Of a DNA stretch of 64,000 nucleotides, positions 25,201-34,481 are shown piece after piece. Location of the stretch: contig CALLPN010000014.1 of NCBI GenBank assembly GCA_938015435.1, positions 1-64,000 of the forward strand, given 5' to 3'. Both the position numbers and the translations under genes were made by a program. This stretch comes from an uncultured Saprospiraceae bacterium (GTDB lineage Bacteria; Bacteroidota; Bacteroidia; Chitinophagales; Saprospiraceae). Numbering within the stretch: the first letter of the stretch is position 1; each line of letters starts with the position of its first letter. Under the pieces are notes generated by a model that was given only the letters and a program-made list of their open reading frames with translations, ran no database searches and was not told the DNA's origin.

Positions 25201-28200
25201 ATGAATAGCGACCAACTCATCCAAGACTTACTCTATCGATCAGTATACAAGGTGTCTGAAGACAAGGACTTAGATAGTCGAGCTAAGATGAAAGCATTGT
25301 TTCATTTGTTTACGATGTTGCTCGAAGAAGCCACTAAAGATGAGGAAGTTAGCTTTACTACATTGTTTTCTAGGATCGCTTATACTGGCTCTGTCCACCA
25401 GTTAGAATCACAGCTTTTATACTACTTACATACCTTTCGAAGGGCCAATGAACAGTCTAAACTTATAGATAGTAATCTCGAACATTATTTGCAGCTCGGC
25501 TATTACGTGATCAATACGACCACTGCAGCGGTATGGGAATCCCAAAGTGAAAAGGAGTTTGATTTATCGGAAGAAACAATCCAGTTCTTTAGAAGAGAGC
25601 AAATGGATGTAGTCCAATTTAGACCTTTGATAGAATGTCTTGTAACGGGGGTTGATATAGATGCTTTTACAATAGACTTTATAGATGAGTCGGATGGTTC
25701 GATTATAGAGAAAGCCTATTTTGATATCTCAGACAAAAATGAAATATTTAATAGGAACATTCAGGCATTGCATAAGTTTTACGAGATGCCAATCCATGCT
25801 AACCTCATAGATGTAGAAGTTTTAGTAGATGGTAGATATATACCTCAGGCATTGGTCATCAAGCCAGATCACTTGGTAGATGTTACGGCGGTAGCTGAGA
25901 CATTTAAGTATTATGGTACCGATGCACTTTTGTATATGGTCAATAAATTTCGACAAAAAGAATCTTCGCCGCCGCTGATGATAGGTAATATTGCCAATTA
26001 CTTCTTGGATGTATTGGTATCCAATCCAGATGCAAATTATAAGGATTTGGAACCTATGATTTTTCATATGTCTCCGATCGAATTTACCTTATACGATGAT
26101 CAGACGGTCATAGATATGTTACGTAAAATTGAGATTCATTTTTTGCATTTACAAAAAGTGGTGAAAGAGGATTTTACAAGACATAATATCGATAGAGCCA
26201 AAAGTTACTTAGAACCCTCTTTTTTGAGTCGTGCCTTTGGATTACAAGGAAGACTAGATATGTTGCATTATGATGAGTCTACTCAGCGATATGATATCAT
26301 AGAGCTCAAGAGTGGAAAGCCATTCCGAACCAATACTTATGGACTTAATAATAATCATTACGTGCAGACACTACTATATGATTTATTGATCAAATCAGCG
26401 TTTGGGTCGCAGCTTAAAATTAATAGTTACATCCTCTATTCCGTCTTAGATATGGATCAATTGAGATATGCACCACCGGTAAAAGCACAACAGAACGAAG
26501 CGATGAGGATCCGTAATGATCTCATGACACTAGAACAAAATTTAGGAAATGCTCATCTACCAGAAAGTAATGTATTGTCTTATCTCAAATTAGACCACTT
26601 TCCTAAAGCTAGCGGATATGATAAAAAGGCAGTAGAAGAATTCGAAAAGGTATATGGTAATCTTGATGAAGTGGAAAAAGCCTATCTCGAACATTATGTT
26701 GCATTTATAGCGAGAGAACAATCCTTGTCTAAGACTGGAGAACATGGACTTAATAACTCCAATGGTCATGCAGCGTTATGGTTGGAGAATGTAGAAGAGA
26801 AAGAAGAGCGTTTTGCGATTTTGAATAATCTACAAGTACTCAAAAATGACGCAGAAAACGATCCTCCGATATTGATTCTCAAAAGAGGAAGTAACACTAA
26901 TCCGTTAGCGAATTTTAGAAAAGGAGATATAGCCATATTGTATCCTGTAGATGAATCGATGCGTGGAGTGTTGAGTAATCAAGTTTTCAAATGTACGGTG
27001 CTACAGATAGACGAACATCAGGTGACCATAAGGTTGCGTAGTCAGCAATATAATCACGGTATATTTCGCAAGTACGCGTATTGGAATATAGAAGAAGATA
27101 GTATGGACAGTGGCTTCAATACGATGTATCGAAGTATGTATAAATTCTGTACATCGCCGAAGCCGTATAGAGACTTGATGCTGTCGAAGACAGGCCCTCG
27201 ATCAGTAGAGAGGCAGTCGGATGTAGAGATCGCAGAGTTGACTTCGGAGCAAAATCAGATTCTCAATGAGATGATCGATTCTCAAGATTATTACTTGCTT
27301 TGGGGTCCTCCAGGGACAGGGAAAACGAGTGTAATGCTACGGCACCTTGTCGAGCAAATATCCCAAGAACAAAAACAAACTGTACTTGTACTAGCATATA
27401 CTAATAGAGCGGTAGATGAGATATGCGCATCGATAAAGAGTATCAGACCGGAAGATGAAGGACTATTTTTAAGGATAGGGAGTAGTTATTCGTGTGGCGA
27501 AGAATACAAATCTACATTGCTTCGTGAGCGGATCAAAGGGATGAATCGAAGATCAGAGATTTCCAAACTTTTGACCAATACCAACTTATACGTGAGTACG
27601 GTGTCAAGTATTATCAATAGAACAGATTTGCTCAAAATGAAGCAGTTTGATACTATTATAATCGATGAAGCTTCTCAGATATTGGAGCCGATGTTAGTGG
27701 GATTATTATCCCATGCCAAGCGATTCATCTTGATAGGAGATCACAAACAATTACCCGCGGTAGTGGTCCAAAAAGAGATAAAGACCAAAGTGGTGAATGA
27801 ATCATTGTTAGCGCAGGGAATAGTAGATCAAAGGATGTCACTATTTGAGAGACTCTACCTTAGGTGTCATGAGCAAGGGTGGGAGCACGTCATCGGTATA
27901 CTATCTCAACAAGGTAGGATGCATAAGGATATCGTGCAGTTCCCTAATCATCATTTTTATAGTGATCAACTTTCACTATTGTCTAAGTTGCCAAGGCTTT
28001 CGGTAGATAAACCTTATCTTGAAAGTAAGACTAATCCATGGATCAGTGAGCGATGCATATATATAGATACACCTGTAGATAGCTATTTTAGCTGGAAGAC
28101 GAATGATCCAGAAGCAAAATTGACCAAGCATCTTATAGAAGTATATCGGTCAGAATTTGCAGATAATAATCTACCATTCGCTAAATCTTCATTAGGTGTC

Positions 28201-28545
28201 ATTACGCCGTATAGAGCACAGATTGCAATGATCAAAGAACAGATCAAGGGTATGGATAGAGAAGAGACTAATAAGGTAACTATAGATACAGTAGAGAGAT
28301 ATCAGGGAGGAGCTAGAGATGTGATCATTATCTCATTATGCACCAATAAGCTGAGTCAGCTAGATTCTCTAGTTTCCTTATCATCTGAGGGCGTAGATCG
28401 TAAACTTAATGTTGCGCTTACTAGAGCCAAAGAGCAAATTATTATACTCGGAAATAGAGAGATATTGTCCGATAACAATACTTACCTAACTTTGATCGAT
28501 AGTTATTATCAATTAGGATACGAAGAAGTACTGGGGAGTAGATAA
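25201..28545 (+). CDS. Dna2-like nuclease-helicase (superfamily 1 helicase with PD-(D/E)xK nuclease)
   Basis: A protein of about 1,114 residues. The first half contains a Dna2/Cas4-type PD-(D/E)xK nuclease core with GRLDMLHYD (about 350) and IIELKSGKP (about 366), where Asp, Glu and Lys are the metal and catalytic residues. The C-terminal half is a superfamily 1 (UPF1/DNA2-like) helicase: Walker A LLWGPPGTGKTSVM (about 699-712), Walker B TIIIDEASQILEP (about 819), GDHKQLPAVV (motif III), and motifs V/VI in VERYQGGARDVIIIS and LNVALTRAKEQIIILG. Such proteins process DNA ends or flaps; homologues also occur in defence islands, but no partner is recognised here. The frame is open to TTG 25132; ATG 25201 (or 25198) is preferred because the extra residues look non-coding. 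Confidence 0.88.
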   Translation: MNSDQLIQDLLYRSVYKVSEDKDLDSRAKMKALFHLFTMLLEEATKDEEVSFTTLFSRIAYTGSVHQLESQLLYYLHTFRRANEQSKLIDSNLEHYLQLGYYVINTTTAAVWESQSEKEFDLSEETIQFFRREQMDVVQFRPLIECLVTGVDIDAFTIDFIDESDGSIIEKAYFDISDKNEIFNRNIQALHKFYEMPIHANLIDVEVLVDGRYIPQALVIKPDHLVDVTAVAETFKYYGTDALLYMVNKFRQKESSPPLMIGNIANYFLDVLVSNPDANYKDLEPMIFHMSPIEFTLYDDQTVIDMLRKIEIHFLHLQKVVKEDFTRHNIDRAKSYLEPSFLSRAFGLQGRLDMLHYDESTQRYDIIELKSGKPFRTNTYGLNNNHYVQTLLYDLLIKSAFGSQLKINSYILYSVLDMDQLRYAPPVKAQQNEAMRIRNDLMTLEQNLGNAHLPESNVLSYLKLDHFPKASGYDKKAVEEFEKVYGNLDEVEKAYLEHYVAFIAREQSLSKTGEHGLNNSNGHAALWLENVEEKEERFAILNNLQVLKNDAENDPPILILKRGSNTNPLANFRKGDIAILYPVDESMRGVLSNQVFKCTVLQIDEHQVTIRLRSQQYNHGIFRKYAYWNIEEDSMDSGFNTMYRSMYKFCTSPKPYRDLMLSKTGPRSVERQSDVEIAELTSEQNQILNEMIDSQDYYLLWGPPGTGKTSVMLRHLVEQISQEQKQTVLVLAYTNRAVDEICASIKSIRPEDEGLFLRIGSSYSCGEEYKSTLLRERIKGMNRRSEISKLLTNTNLYVSTVSSIINRTDLLKMKQFDTIIIDEASQILEPMLVGLLSHAKRFILIGDHKQLPAVVVQKEIKTKVVNESLLAQGIVDQRMSLFERLYLRCHEQGWEHVIGILSQQGRMHKDIVQFPNHHFYSDQLSLLSKLPRLSVDKPYLESKTNPWISERCIYIDTPVDSYFSWKTNDPEAKLTKHLIEVYRSEFADNNLPFAKSSLGVITPYRAQIAMIKEQIKGMDREETNKVTIDTVERYQGGARDVIIISLCTNKLSQLDSLVSLSSEGVDRKLNVALTRAKEQIIILGNREILSDNNTYLTLIDSYYQLGYEEVLGSR

Positions 28546-28709
28546 GTATTTTCGTAGCTAAAGGGCAAGGGTGATTTTTAATTATATAGGAGGTGATAAT
28601 GAGTTAGATTCATTGACATTGGTATGGATTAACTGATCTATCATGTTCTGCAATATTAATTCACAATTTGATTTATTACATTAGCAACTTATAATAGTAA
28701 GTATAGAAC

Positions 28710-29546
28710 ATGGAAGAACAAATATCAGTAGATCAAGCAGGAGTATACATACAAAAAGGAATAGATTTTCTAATTGATGTATTGCCCAATGTTTTGATAG
28801 GAATAGCTGCATTGGTCATTGGATTGTGGCTGATTAAGAAGCTGATGAAAGTCGTTAGCAAAGCTTTCGAAAAGTCCGGATTTAGTAAAGAGATAGGTTC
28901 TTTTATGTCCTCTATCATCAATATCTTACTAAAGGTCTTTTTATTCCTATCCGTTGCAGGAATGGTCGGTATCGATACGGCCGCTTTTATCGGTGTATTA
29001 GCTGCGGCAAGTTTTGCTGTAGGTATGGCGTTGCAAGGGAGCTTGAGTAACTTTGCTGCAGGTATAATTATCTTGATTTTTAAGCCCTATCAAGTGGGCG
29101 ATTGGGTGGAAGTACAAGATAAATTTGGTAAAGTAGATGATATTCAGATATTCAATACGCTAGTAAGTACTCCTGGTATGAAAGTACTCATTATACCTAA
29201 TGGTGAAGTGATCAGTGGGATTGTAACGAACTTTAGTAAAAAAGGTATTACCAGAATGGAGCTTAACGTAACGATGCCATACGAAGAGAGTTTTCCTAAG
29301 GTGAAAAAGATAATCATGGATGAACTACTCAAGATTGATTTAGTACTTAAAGATCCTATGCCAGAGGTGGGAATCGAGAATTTCGATAGCCATAATATCG
29401 TGTTGGCTGTAAGACCATACGTAATTCCTGATGATTATTGGGAAGTATACTATCAGGCTTACGAAAAGATAAAAGCAGCATTTAGTGTTCACGGTATTAA
29501 AGTAGCTTACTCAGAAGGAGTGGAGATTGGTAAGATAGGAGAGTAG
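28710..29546 (+). CDS. Mechanosensitive channel, MscS family
   Basis: A 278-residue small-conductance mechanosensitive channel, close in length to E. coli MscS (286). Three membrane helices are visible (about 24-46, 65-86 and 93-122); the third is the pore helix with the Ala/Gly pattern AAASFAVGMALQGSLSNFAAGIIIL. The soluble beta/alpha domain follows, with FKPYQVGDWVEV and IPNGEVISGIVTNFS. It would open under membrane tension to release solutes during osmotic downshock. It stands alone between the helicase and a beta-helix lipoprotein gene. Confidence 0.95.
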   Translation: MEEQISVDQAGVYIQKGIDFLIDVLPNVLIGIAALVIGLWLIKKLMKVVSKAFEKSGFSKEIGSFMSSIINILLKVFLFLSVAGMVGIDTAAFIGVLAAASFAVGMALQGSLSNFAAGIIILIFKPYQVGDWVEVQDKFGKVDDIQIFNTLVSTPGMKVLIIPNGEVISGIVTNFSKKGITRMELNVTMPYEESFPKVKKIIMDELLKIDLVLKDPMPEVGIENFDSHNIVLAVRPYVIPDDYWEVYYQAYEKIKAAFSVHGIKVAYSEGVEIGKIGE

Positions 29547-29662
29547 ATCTACTAATCGATTATATCGAATTAAGTAATATTTTGTTTTTCATATCAGTTA
29601 AATAGATAATTGCTTTTGCGTAAAATCAGAACTTATATTGCTTAGAGATTAAATAAGTAAAC

Positions 29663-30829
29663 ATGAATGTACAGATCTTGAAATTTCCTTTGTTATTGTG
29701 TGCTTTGATTCTGCTCCAAGCGTGTGATAAAGATGATATGGATTCTCCCGATATGATGGAAGAAGAGATGATGGAGGAGGAAGATAATACCATTTACTAT
29801 TCAGGGGATGTGATTATTGATGATACTGTAAGGACGGAATCAAGGCAAAAGGTAGTAGTAGAGCCTGGAACTCATATTACTTTTGGTCCAGGAGGAATCT
29901 TGGTTGCCAATGGAGATTTGATTGTAGAAGGTACAGAATCAGATCCTATATATATCACGGGTAGTCAAGAATTAGTAAGCCAAAGAGTGATTCAAGTAAG
30001 ATGGGATTCAGATGAATTTATTTTGAATAATGCCGTGGTGGAAGATGGACTTATCACTTCAGTGGCCACATGGAATCATATCTCAGATGCTAAGTTTATT
30101 AATACTAAACAACTAGAATGGAGTGATGCATTAATCAGATTTTGGTATAGCTCATTATTGGTAGAAAACTGTGAGTTTGTGGGAATTAATAGAGGCGATG
30201 GAGTATTGGTTCATAATATGGAATCTCCGATCGTGAGGAATTGTGATTTTTTCCAAACGCCAGACGCGGTAGAGTATATTAATTGTAATAATGGCTTGAT
30301 ATCGTCTAATATATTTACAGATTGCTCTGATGACGGCATAGACCAGAATGGATGCTTTAATACGATGATTAGAGACAATGAATTTTACAACATTGCGGAT
30401 AGGGCTTTAGAGATAGGAAGTGAAGGTTTTGGTAGATCAGATTCGATCAAAATCATCAATAATCTTTTTGTTGACTGTAATGTAGCTGTAAACGTGCGAC
30501 AGTCATCTTCAGTAAAGGTTCAAAATTCAACATTTTATAATACTCGGGTAGTCTTAGATTTTCAAACAGATATGGATAGTATAATCAATTCATCAGGAAT
30601 AATGGAGTCGTCGGTTATTTCTAATACAACAGATGAAAATATCTTATTGTCAGGTCTTTCCACTGCTTCGGTACAGAATTGCATGTCAGACGAGGAGTTG
30701 GATCAGGGTATTTCAAATATAGTCTCAGAGATCCAATTTGTTGATCCTACAAATCATGATTATCGTATTACTCAAGGTCTTTTTCCTCAAGGCTATGACG
30801 CTAATACAATAGGATATCAAAGACAATAA
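29663..30829 (+). CDS. Right-handed beta-helix lipoprotein
   Basis: A 388-residue protein with a lipoprotein signal (lipobox LLQAC, Cys about 21) followed by an acidic, Met-rich linker (DMDSPDMMEEEMMEEED). From about 45 to 360 short repeated strands (ITFGPGGILVANGDLIVEGT, NCEFVGINRG, NNLFVDCNVAVNVRQSSS) fit a right-handed parallel beta-helix of the pectate-lyase/NosD type. No lyase catalytic set was identified, so a carbohydrate-binding or structural surface role is as likely as an enzyme. It follows mscS by 116 bp. Confidence 0.8.
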   Translation: MNVQILKFPLLLCALILLQACDKDDMDSPDMMEEEMMEEEDNTIYYSGDVIIDDTVRTESRQKVVVEPGTHITFGPGGILVANGDLIVEGTESDPIYITGSQELVSQRVIQVRWDSDEFILNNAVVEDGLITSVATWNHISDAKFINTKQLEWSDALIRFWYSSLLVENCEFVGINRGDGVLVHNMESPIVRNCDFFQTPDAVEYINCNNGLISSNIFTDCSDDGIDQNGCFNTMIRDNEFYNIADRALEIGSEGFGRSDSIKIINNLFVDCNVAVNVRQSSSVKVQNSTFYNTRVVLDFQTDMDSIINSSGIMESSVISNTTDENILLSGLSTASVQNCMSDEELDQGISNIVSEIQFVDPTNHDYRITQGLFPQGYDANTIGYQRQ

Positions 30830-30860
30830 TATAATTGTAAATTAGATTCAATATGGATAA

Positions 30861-31592
30861 TTAATATTCGGTATAATTTTTATCCGAAACAGAATCACTT
30901 TGGTAGTAGTTATAATCTTTAACAACAGTTTTTAAGAATTCTTGAGAAGAAACGCTCTTTTTTACACCGATGATTTCTTCAATTTTAGCTGCAGCTTTGC
31001 TCATAAGAGCATATCTATTATCGGATCTGTCCGAAAGTACAGTTTTGATGATTCGGACATCTTGAGTTGTGAGTTGGCTAGCTTGAGTATATAATGGTTG
31101 ATAGCCTTCTTCAACTTTAATAAATGCCGTTTTTTCGAGGCTCGAATCATTATTAAGACTTACTACAATAGTGCCTGCTGCTTTGTCTCCTAATCTTTGT
31201 TGCTTATCTCCACTGGCAATACTCAATATTCCCGGCAAACCCATAATAAGCCAAATATCTACGATTTGCATCATCCATCTGGTGATGATCTGACTCAAAC
31301 TTAGCGGAGTACCATCTATAGATACAACCTTACTTCTTGTGATACTTTTGCCAGGCGTCTGTCCACCATTGAGTATTTCAAATGTCAAAGTATAGAGAAA
31401 TATGGGGAGAAAAAAGAAAGCTATAGCCATTCCACTAACTCCGATTCGATCTATTAGAAATCCCATAGCTACACTATATCCAAACATGATGAGAAGATCC
31501 AATAGCTGAGCTAGTACTCTATTTCCAAGTCCTGCTAACTTGTATTTGATTTCGACATTTTGGGCAGTCTTTATATTGATGTAATCTGGCAT
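30861..31592 (-). CDS. RDD family membrane protein
   Basis: A 243-residue inner-membrane protein of the RDD family. The hallmark Arg and Asp residues occur in NRVLAQLLDLLIMFGYS (about 24-40), and GGQTPGKSITRSKVVSIDGTPLSLSQIITRWMMQIVD (about 91-127) is the conserved second part. Three hydrophobic helices are seen in the first 135 residues, and the last 100 are soluble. RDD genes are usually near MoxR/DUF58/SpoIIM genes, as here, where this gene is divergent from spoIIM-like 31730. Function is not established; some RDD proteins act as ion antiporters. Confidence 0.88.
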   Translation of the reverse strand: MPDYINIKTAQNVEIKYKLAGLGNRVLAQLLDLLIMFGYSVAMGFLIDRIGVSGMAIAFFFLPIFLYTLTFEILNGGQTPGKSITRSKVVSIDGTPLSLSQIITRWMMQIVDIWLIMGLPGILSIASGDKQQRLGDKAAGTIVVSLNNDSSLEKTAFIKVEEGYQPLYTQASQLTTQDVRIIKTVLSDRSDNRYALMSKAAAKIEEIIGVKKSVSSQEFLKTVVKDYNYYQSDSVSDKNYTEY

Positions 31593-31729
31593 TCTTGATG
31601 AGAGTTAGTAGTATTTTTATAATTTTATTCTATTACAGAATCTAAAATAATACTTCTGAACAATCTTCCTTAGATGAACGGCTATATTTCACAAGGAATT
31701 ACTATATTACACTAAATCAACATGAATGC

Positions 31730-32713
31730 ATGAGAGAGGTTATATTCTCCAGAAATAATGAATCTAAATGGAAAGAGATGGAGGAATACCTCTCTGGTAG
31801 TCGCCGTATTACTGCGGATGAGTTGGCTGACTATTACATTCATATAAATGATGACCTATCCTACGCCAAGACATTCTATCCACAAAGTCATTTGGTTAGT
31901 TACCTTAATGAAATAGCACTCGGCCTTCATAGAAAAATCTATAAGACCAAGAAAGAGAAAAAATCAAGAATAAAGCAGTTTTGGAGGTATGAAGTTCCTG
32001 CAGCAATGAGAGCAGGCCATAAAGAGCTTTTCTATTCGACTGTCGTTTTTTTGGTAGCTATAGCTATCGGAGTATTCTCTTCTATGCAAGACGACAGTTT
32101 TGTACGTCTCATTTTAGGTAATGATTATGTCAATATGACACTAAATAATATTGATGAAGGAGATCCGATGGGAGTATATCGTAGCCATTCTCAGGGAGGG
32201 ATGTTTTGGGGTATCGCTATTAATAATGTTAGAGTATCATTTCTAGCATTCGCCTTTGGTATACTCAGTTCTCTTGCTACAGGCTATATACTATTTCAAA
32301 ACGGGATTATGGTGGGAGCGTTTCAATATTTCTTTATTCAGAAAGGCTTAGGTTGGATATCGTTTTCTACGATATTTCTGCATGGTGCGTTGGAATTGTC
32401 TGCCATTGTGATCGCAGGTGCCGCGGGTATGATTATAGGTAATAGTTGGATGTTTCCTGGGACTTACTCAAGATCAGTATCTCTGACTAAAGGATCTAAG
32501 CGTGCGCTTAAAATAATAGTAGGCTTAGTACCAGTCTTTATCATAGCAGCAGTAATAGAAAGCTTTGTTACTAGACTATATCAAGATATGCCTAGTGCTC
32601 TGAGGAGTATTATTATTTTAGCATCATTTGCTTGGGTGATATACTACTTTGTAATACTTCCTATTCAATTAGAAAAACAAAGAATCACTGAATCTACATT
32701 TGATAAGAGCTAA
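31730..32713 (+). CDS. SpoIIM-family (DUF95) membrane protein
   Basis: A 327-residue stage II sporulation protein M family member. The N-terminal 95 residues are soluble and charged (FSRNNESKWKEMEEYL); several membrane helices follow from about 102, with MFWGIAINNVRVSFLAFAFG and FLHGALELSAIVIAGAAG typical for the family. Bacteroidota do not sporulate in this way; the gene occurs in a conserved RDD/SpoIIM/DUF4129/DUF4350/MoxR/DUF58 group of unknown role, perhaps envelope-related. It is the first gene of the plus-strand run to 38676. Confidence 0.9.
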   Translation: MREVIFSRNNESKWKEMEEYLSGSRRITADELADYYIHINDDLSYAKTFYPQSHLVSYLNEIALGLHRKIYKTKKEKKSRIKQFWRYEVPAAMRAGHKELFYSTVVFLVAIAIGVFSSMQDDSFVRLILGNDYVNMTLNNIDEGDPMGVYRSHSQGGMFWGIAINNVRVSFLAFAFGILSSLATGYILFQNGIMVGAFQYFFIQKGLGWISFSTIFLHGALELSAIVIAGAAGMIIGNSWMFPGTYSRSVSLTKGSKRALKIIVGLVPVFIIAAVIESFVTRLYQDMPSALRSIIILASFAWVIYYFVILPIQLEKQRITESTFDKS

Positions 32714-32767
32714 TTCATAAGCTTTGTAACTAAAAGATAAGTGATATAATTATAAAATAGAACCAAC

Positions 32768-33754
32768 ATGAATACACCAAACGAACTTATACTAAACCAA
32801 AGAAGAGACTTTGGAGATGTAATCGGAGATAGTGTGAAGTTTATGAAAATTAACTTCAAACCCTTATTGTCAGTGTTTTTAACTTACCTAGTACCCATAC
32901 TATTGATACCTATGATAGTGTTATTGGCAACAGGCTATCTTACTCAATTTTTAGAATCAATGTCATTAGATGGTCCAACTATAGATCCAGCATCGAGCAT
33001 GGGTTATATGATGGGGTTGATGCTCATGATGTTCGGATTTATGTTAGTGTATTTCTTGGCTTATATGGTTCTTAATTTGTCCATCTATGGAGCATTTTTG
33101 GCCTATGAGGAAAATGGGAATATGGTCGTTACGAAGGCTCAAATCAAAGCAAAAATTAAATCTAATTTTGGTAATTACTTAATCAGTATCCTGATATACA
33201 TACCCATTATTATAGTGTTTTACTTAATGACGATGGTCTTATTTATGCTAGGTTTTGCTTTAGGAACAATCGCCACAGGAATAATCTTATTGATACTTCC
33301 AGTGGTTTGTGCTTGGTTTTTTACGATCATTCATAATTTTTCATGGATTAGAATAAGAGAAAATGTAGGAGTCGGTACTGGATTTGAAAGGTCATTTGCA
33401 TTGATCAAAAATAATTGGTGGTCAATGTTTGGTGTTTTATTTGTTTCTTATCTAGTAGTTATGATTCTTTCATATTCCTTTTCGATTCCGTTTCATTTGA
33501 TGACCTATTTTGGTAGCCTTAGTATGGTCGAAACCGATTCGGGTATCGGTGCTGGTTTAATGATTGTTTTGTCAGGCTTAGGATTTTTTATCTATTTATT
33601 GGGTAGTCTTTTTTTGCAGCAGTATGTATCTGCTTGTTCGATCATGAAATATTATGATATGGTAGAGCAAAGAGATGGCAGTTCGGTGGCAGCGCAAATA
33701 GATCAACTCGGAGAAACGACAGAAAGTTTCTTTGAAAACGAGGGGGAATATTAA
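32768..33754 (+). CDS. Polytopic membrane protein of the MoxR-DUF58 cluster
   Basis: A 328-residue protein with about six hydrophobic helices (the clearest at about 35-58, 78-110, 138-190, 215-235 and 257-282) and short soluble ends; the last 30 residues are acidic. The pattern resembles the membrane domain seen in GlpQ-type or DUF975-like proteins, but I cannot assign a family. It lies 54 bp after the SpoIIM-like gene and its 3' end overlaps the next gene by 23 bp, so it is clearly part of the operon. Confidence 0.75.
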   Translation: MNTPNELILNQRRDFGDVIGDSVKFMKINFKPLLSVFLTYLVPILLIPMIVLLATGYLTQFLESMSLDGPTIDPASSMGYMMGLMLMMFGFMLVYFLAYMVLNLSIYGAFLAYEENGNMVVTKAQIKAKIKSNFGNYLISILIYIPIIIVFYLMTMVLFMLGFALGTIATGIILLILPVVCAWFFTIIHNFSWIRIRENVGVGTGFERSFALIKNNWWSMFGVLFVSYLVVMILSYSFSIPFHLMTYFGSLSMVETDSGIGAGLMIVLSGLGFFIYLLGSLFLQQYVSACSIMKYYDMVEQRDGSSVAAQIDQLGETTESFFENEGEY

Positions 33755-34478
33755 ACAGATATATACATATATAATTACGGTTTTCCTGATTTGTACTACG
33801 TTGCAAATCAAGGGACAAGAGGGTTATGTAGTAGCCTCCGATACATCAGTAAGTACTGTAGAGAGAGAGATTTCTCAAAAAAAGATAGATAATTATCGAT
33901 CTCAGCCCGCATATAATTACGAAGATAATCCAGAATATAGTGATAATTTTTTATCTCGTCTTTGGATGCGATTCATAGAGTGGCTAGGAAGTATATTAGG
34001 AGGTGGAGGAGTCGGTATATTAGGGAAGACTATTTATTATGGTCTTATTTTACTAGCGATTATTAGTGTGGTAGTATTTATCACAAGAGCACAGGGGCAC
34101 AATCCTTTTGGACGTACGGATCGAAAATCTAGAACGGCATTAGCCGCTGAGTTGGTCGATGAAAATACTTCAATAGAGTCCATCGAGGACTTAATCAATA
34201 AAGCGGAACGTTCGGATGAATATCGACTAGCCATAAGGTTGCATTATTTAAAGTCTCTTAGAATGCTTGATACCGCAAAAGCGATTAATTGGAGATCCGG
34301 TAAAACGAATCACGATTATTTGTTAGAAATTAAAGATAATAATCTCAAAGAAAAATTTGACGACTTAAGCTATATATATGAATATAGTTGGTATGGTCAA
34401 TTTGAAATTAATAGTTTAGAGCAGTACCATAAATTGCGTGATCCATTTCATTCATTATTTCATACATTAAATAAGTAG
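33732..34478 (+). CDS. DUF4129-domain membrane protein (TTG start)
   Basis: A 248-residue protein with an N-terminal signal/anchor helix (IYTYIITVFLICTTLQIKGQ), a second membrane helix (about 97-117, IYYGLILLAIISVVVFITRA) and a C-terminal DUF4129-type domain (about 140-245) with LAIRLHYLKSLRMLD, WRSGKTNHDYLLEI and YEYSWYGQFEI. No ATG is available before the signal helix; the TTG at 33732 is the only start that keeps it, which gives a 23-bp overlap with the upstream gene. DUF4129 proteins occur with MoxR/DUF58 genes; their function is unknown. Confidence 0.85.
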   Translation: MKTRGNIKQIYTYIITVFLICTTLQIKGQEGYVVASDTSVSTVEREISQKKIDNYRSQPAYNYEDNPEYSDNFLSRLWMRFIEWLGSILGGGGVGILGKTIYYGLILLAIISVVVFITRAQGHNPFGRTDRKSRTALAAELVDENTSIESIEDLINKAERSDEYRLAIRLHYLKSLRMLDTAKAINWRSGKTNHDYLLEIKDNNLKEKFDDLSYIYEYSWYGQFEINSLEQYHKLRDPFHSLFHTLNK

Positions 34479-34481
34479 GAG

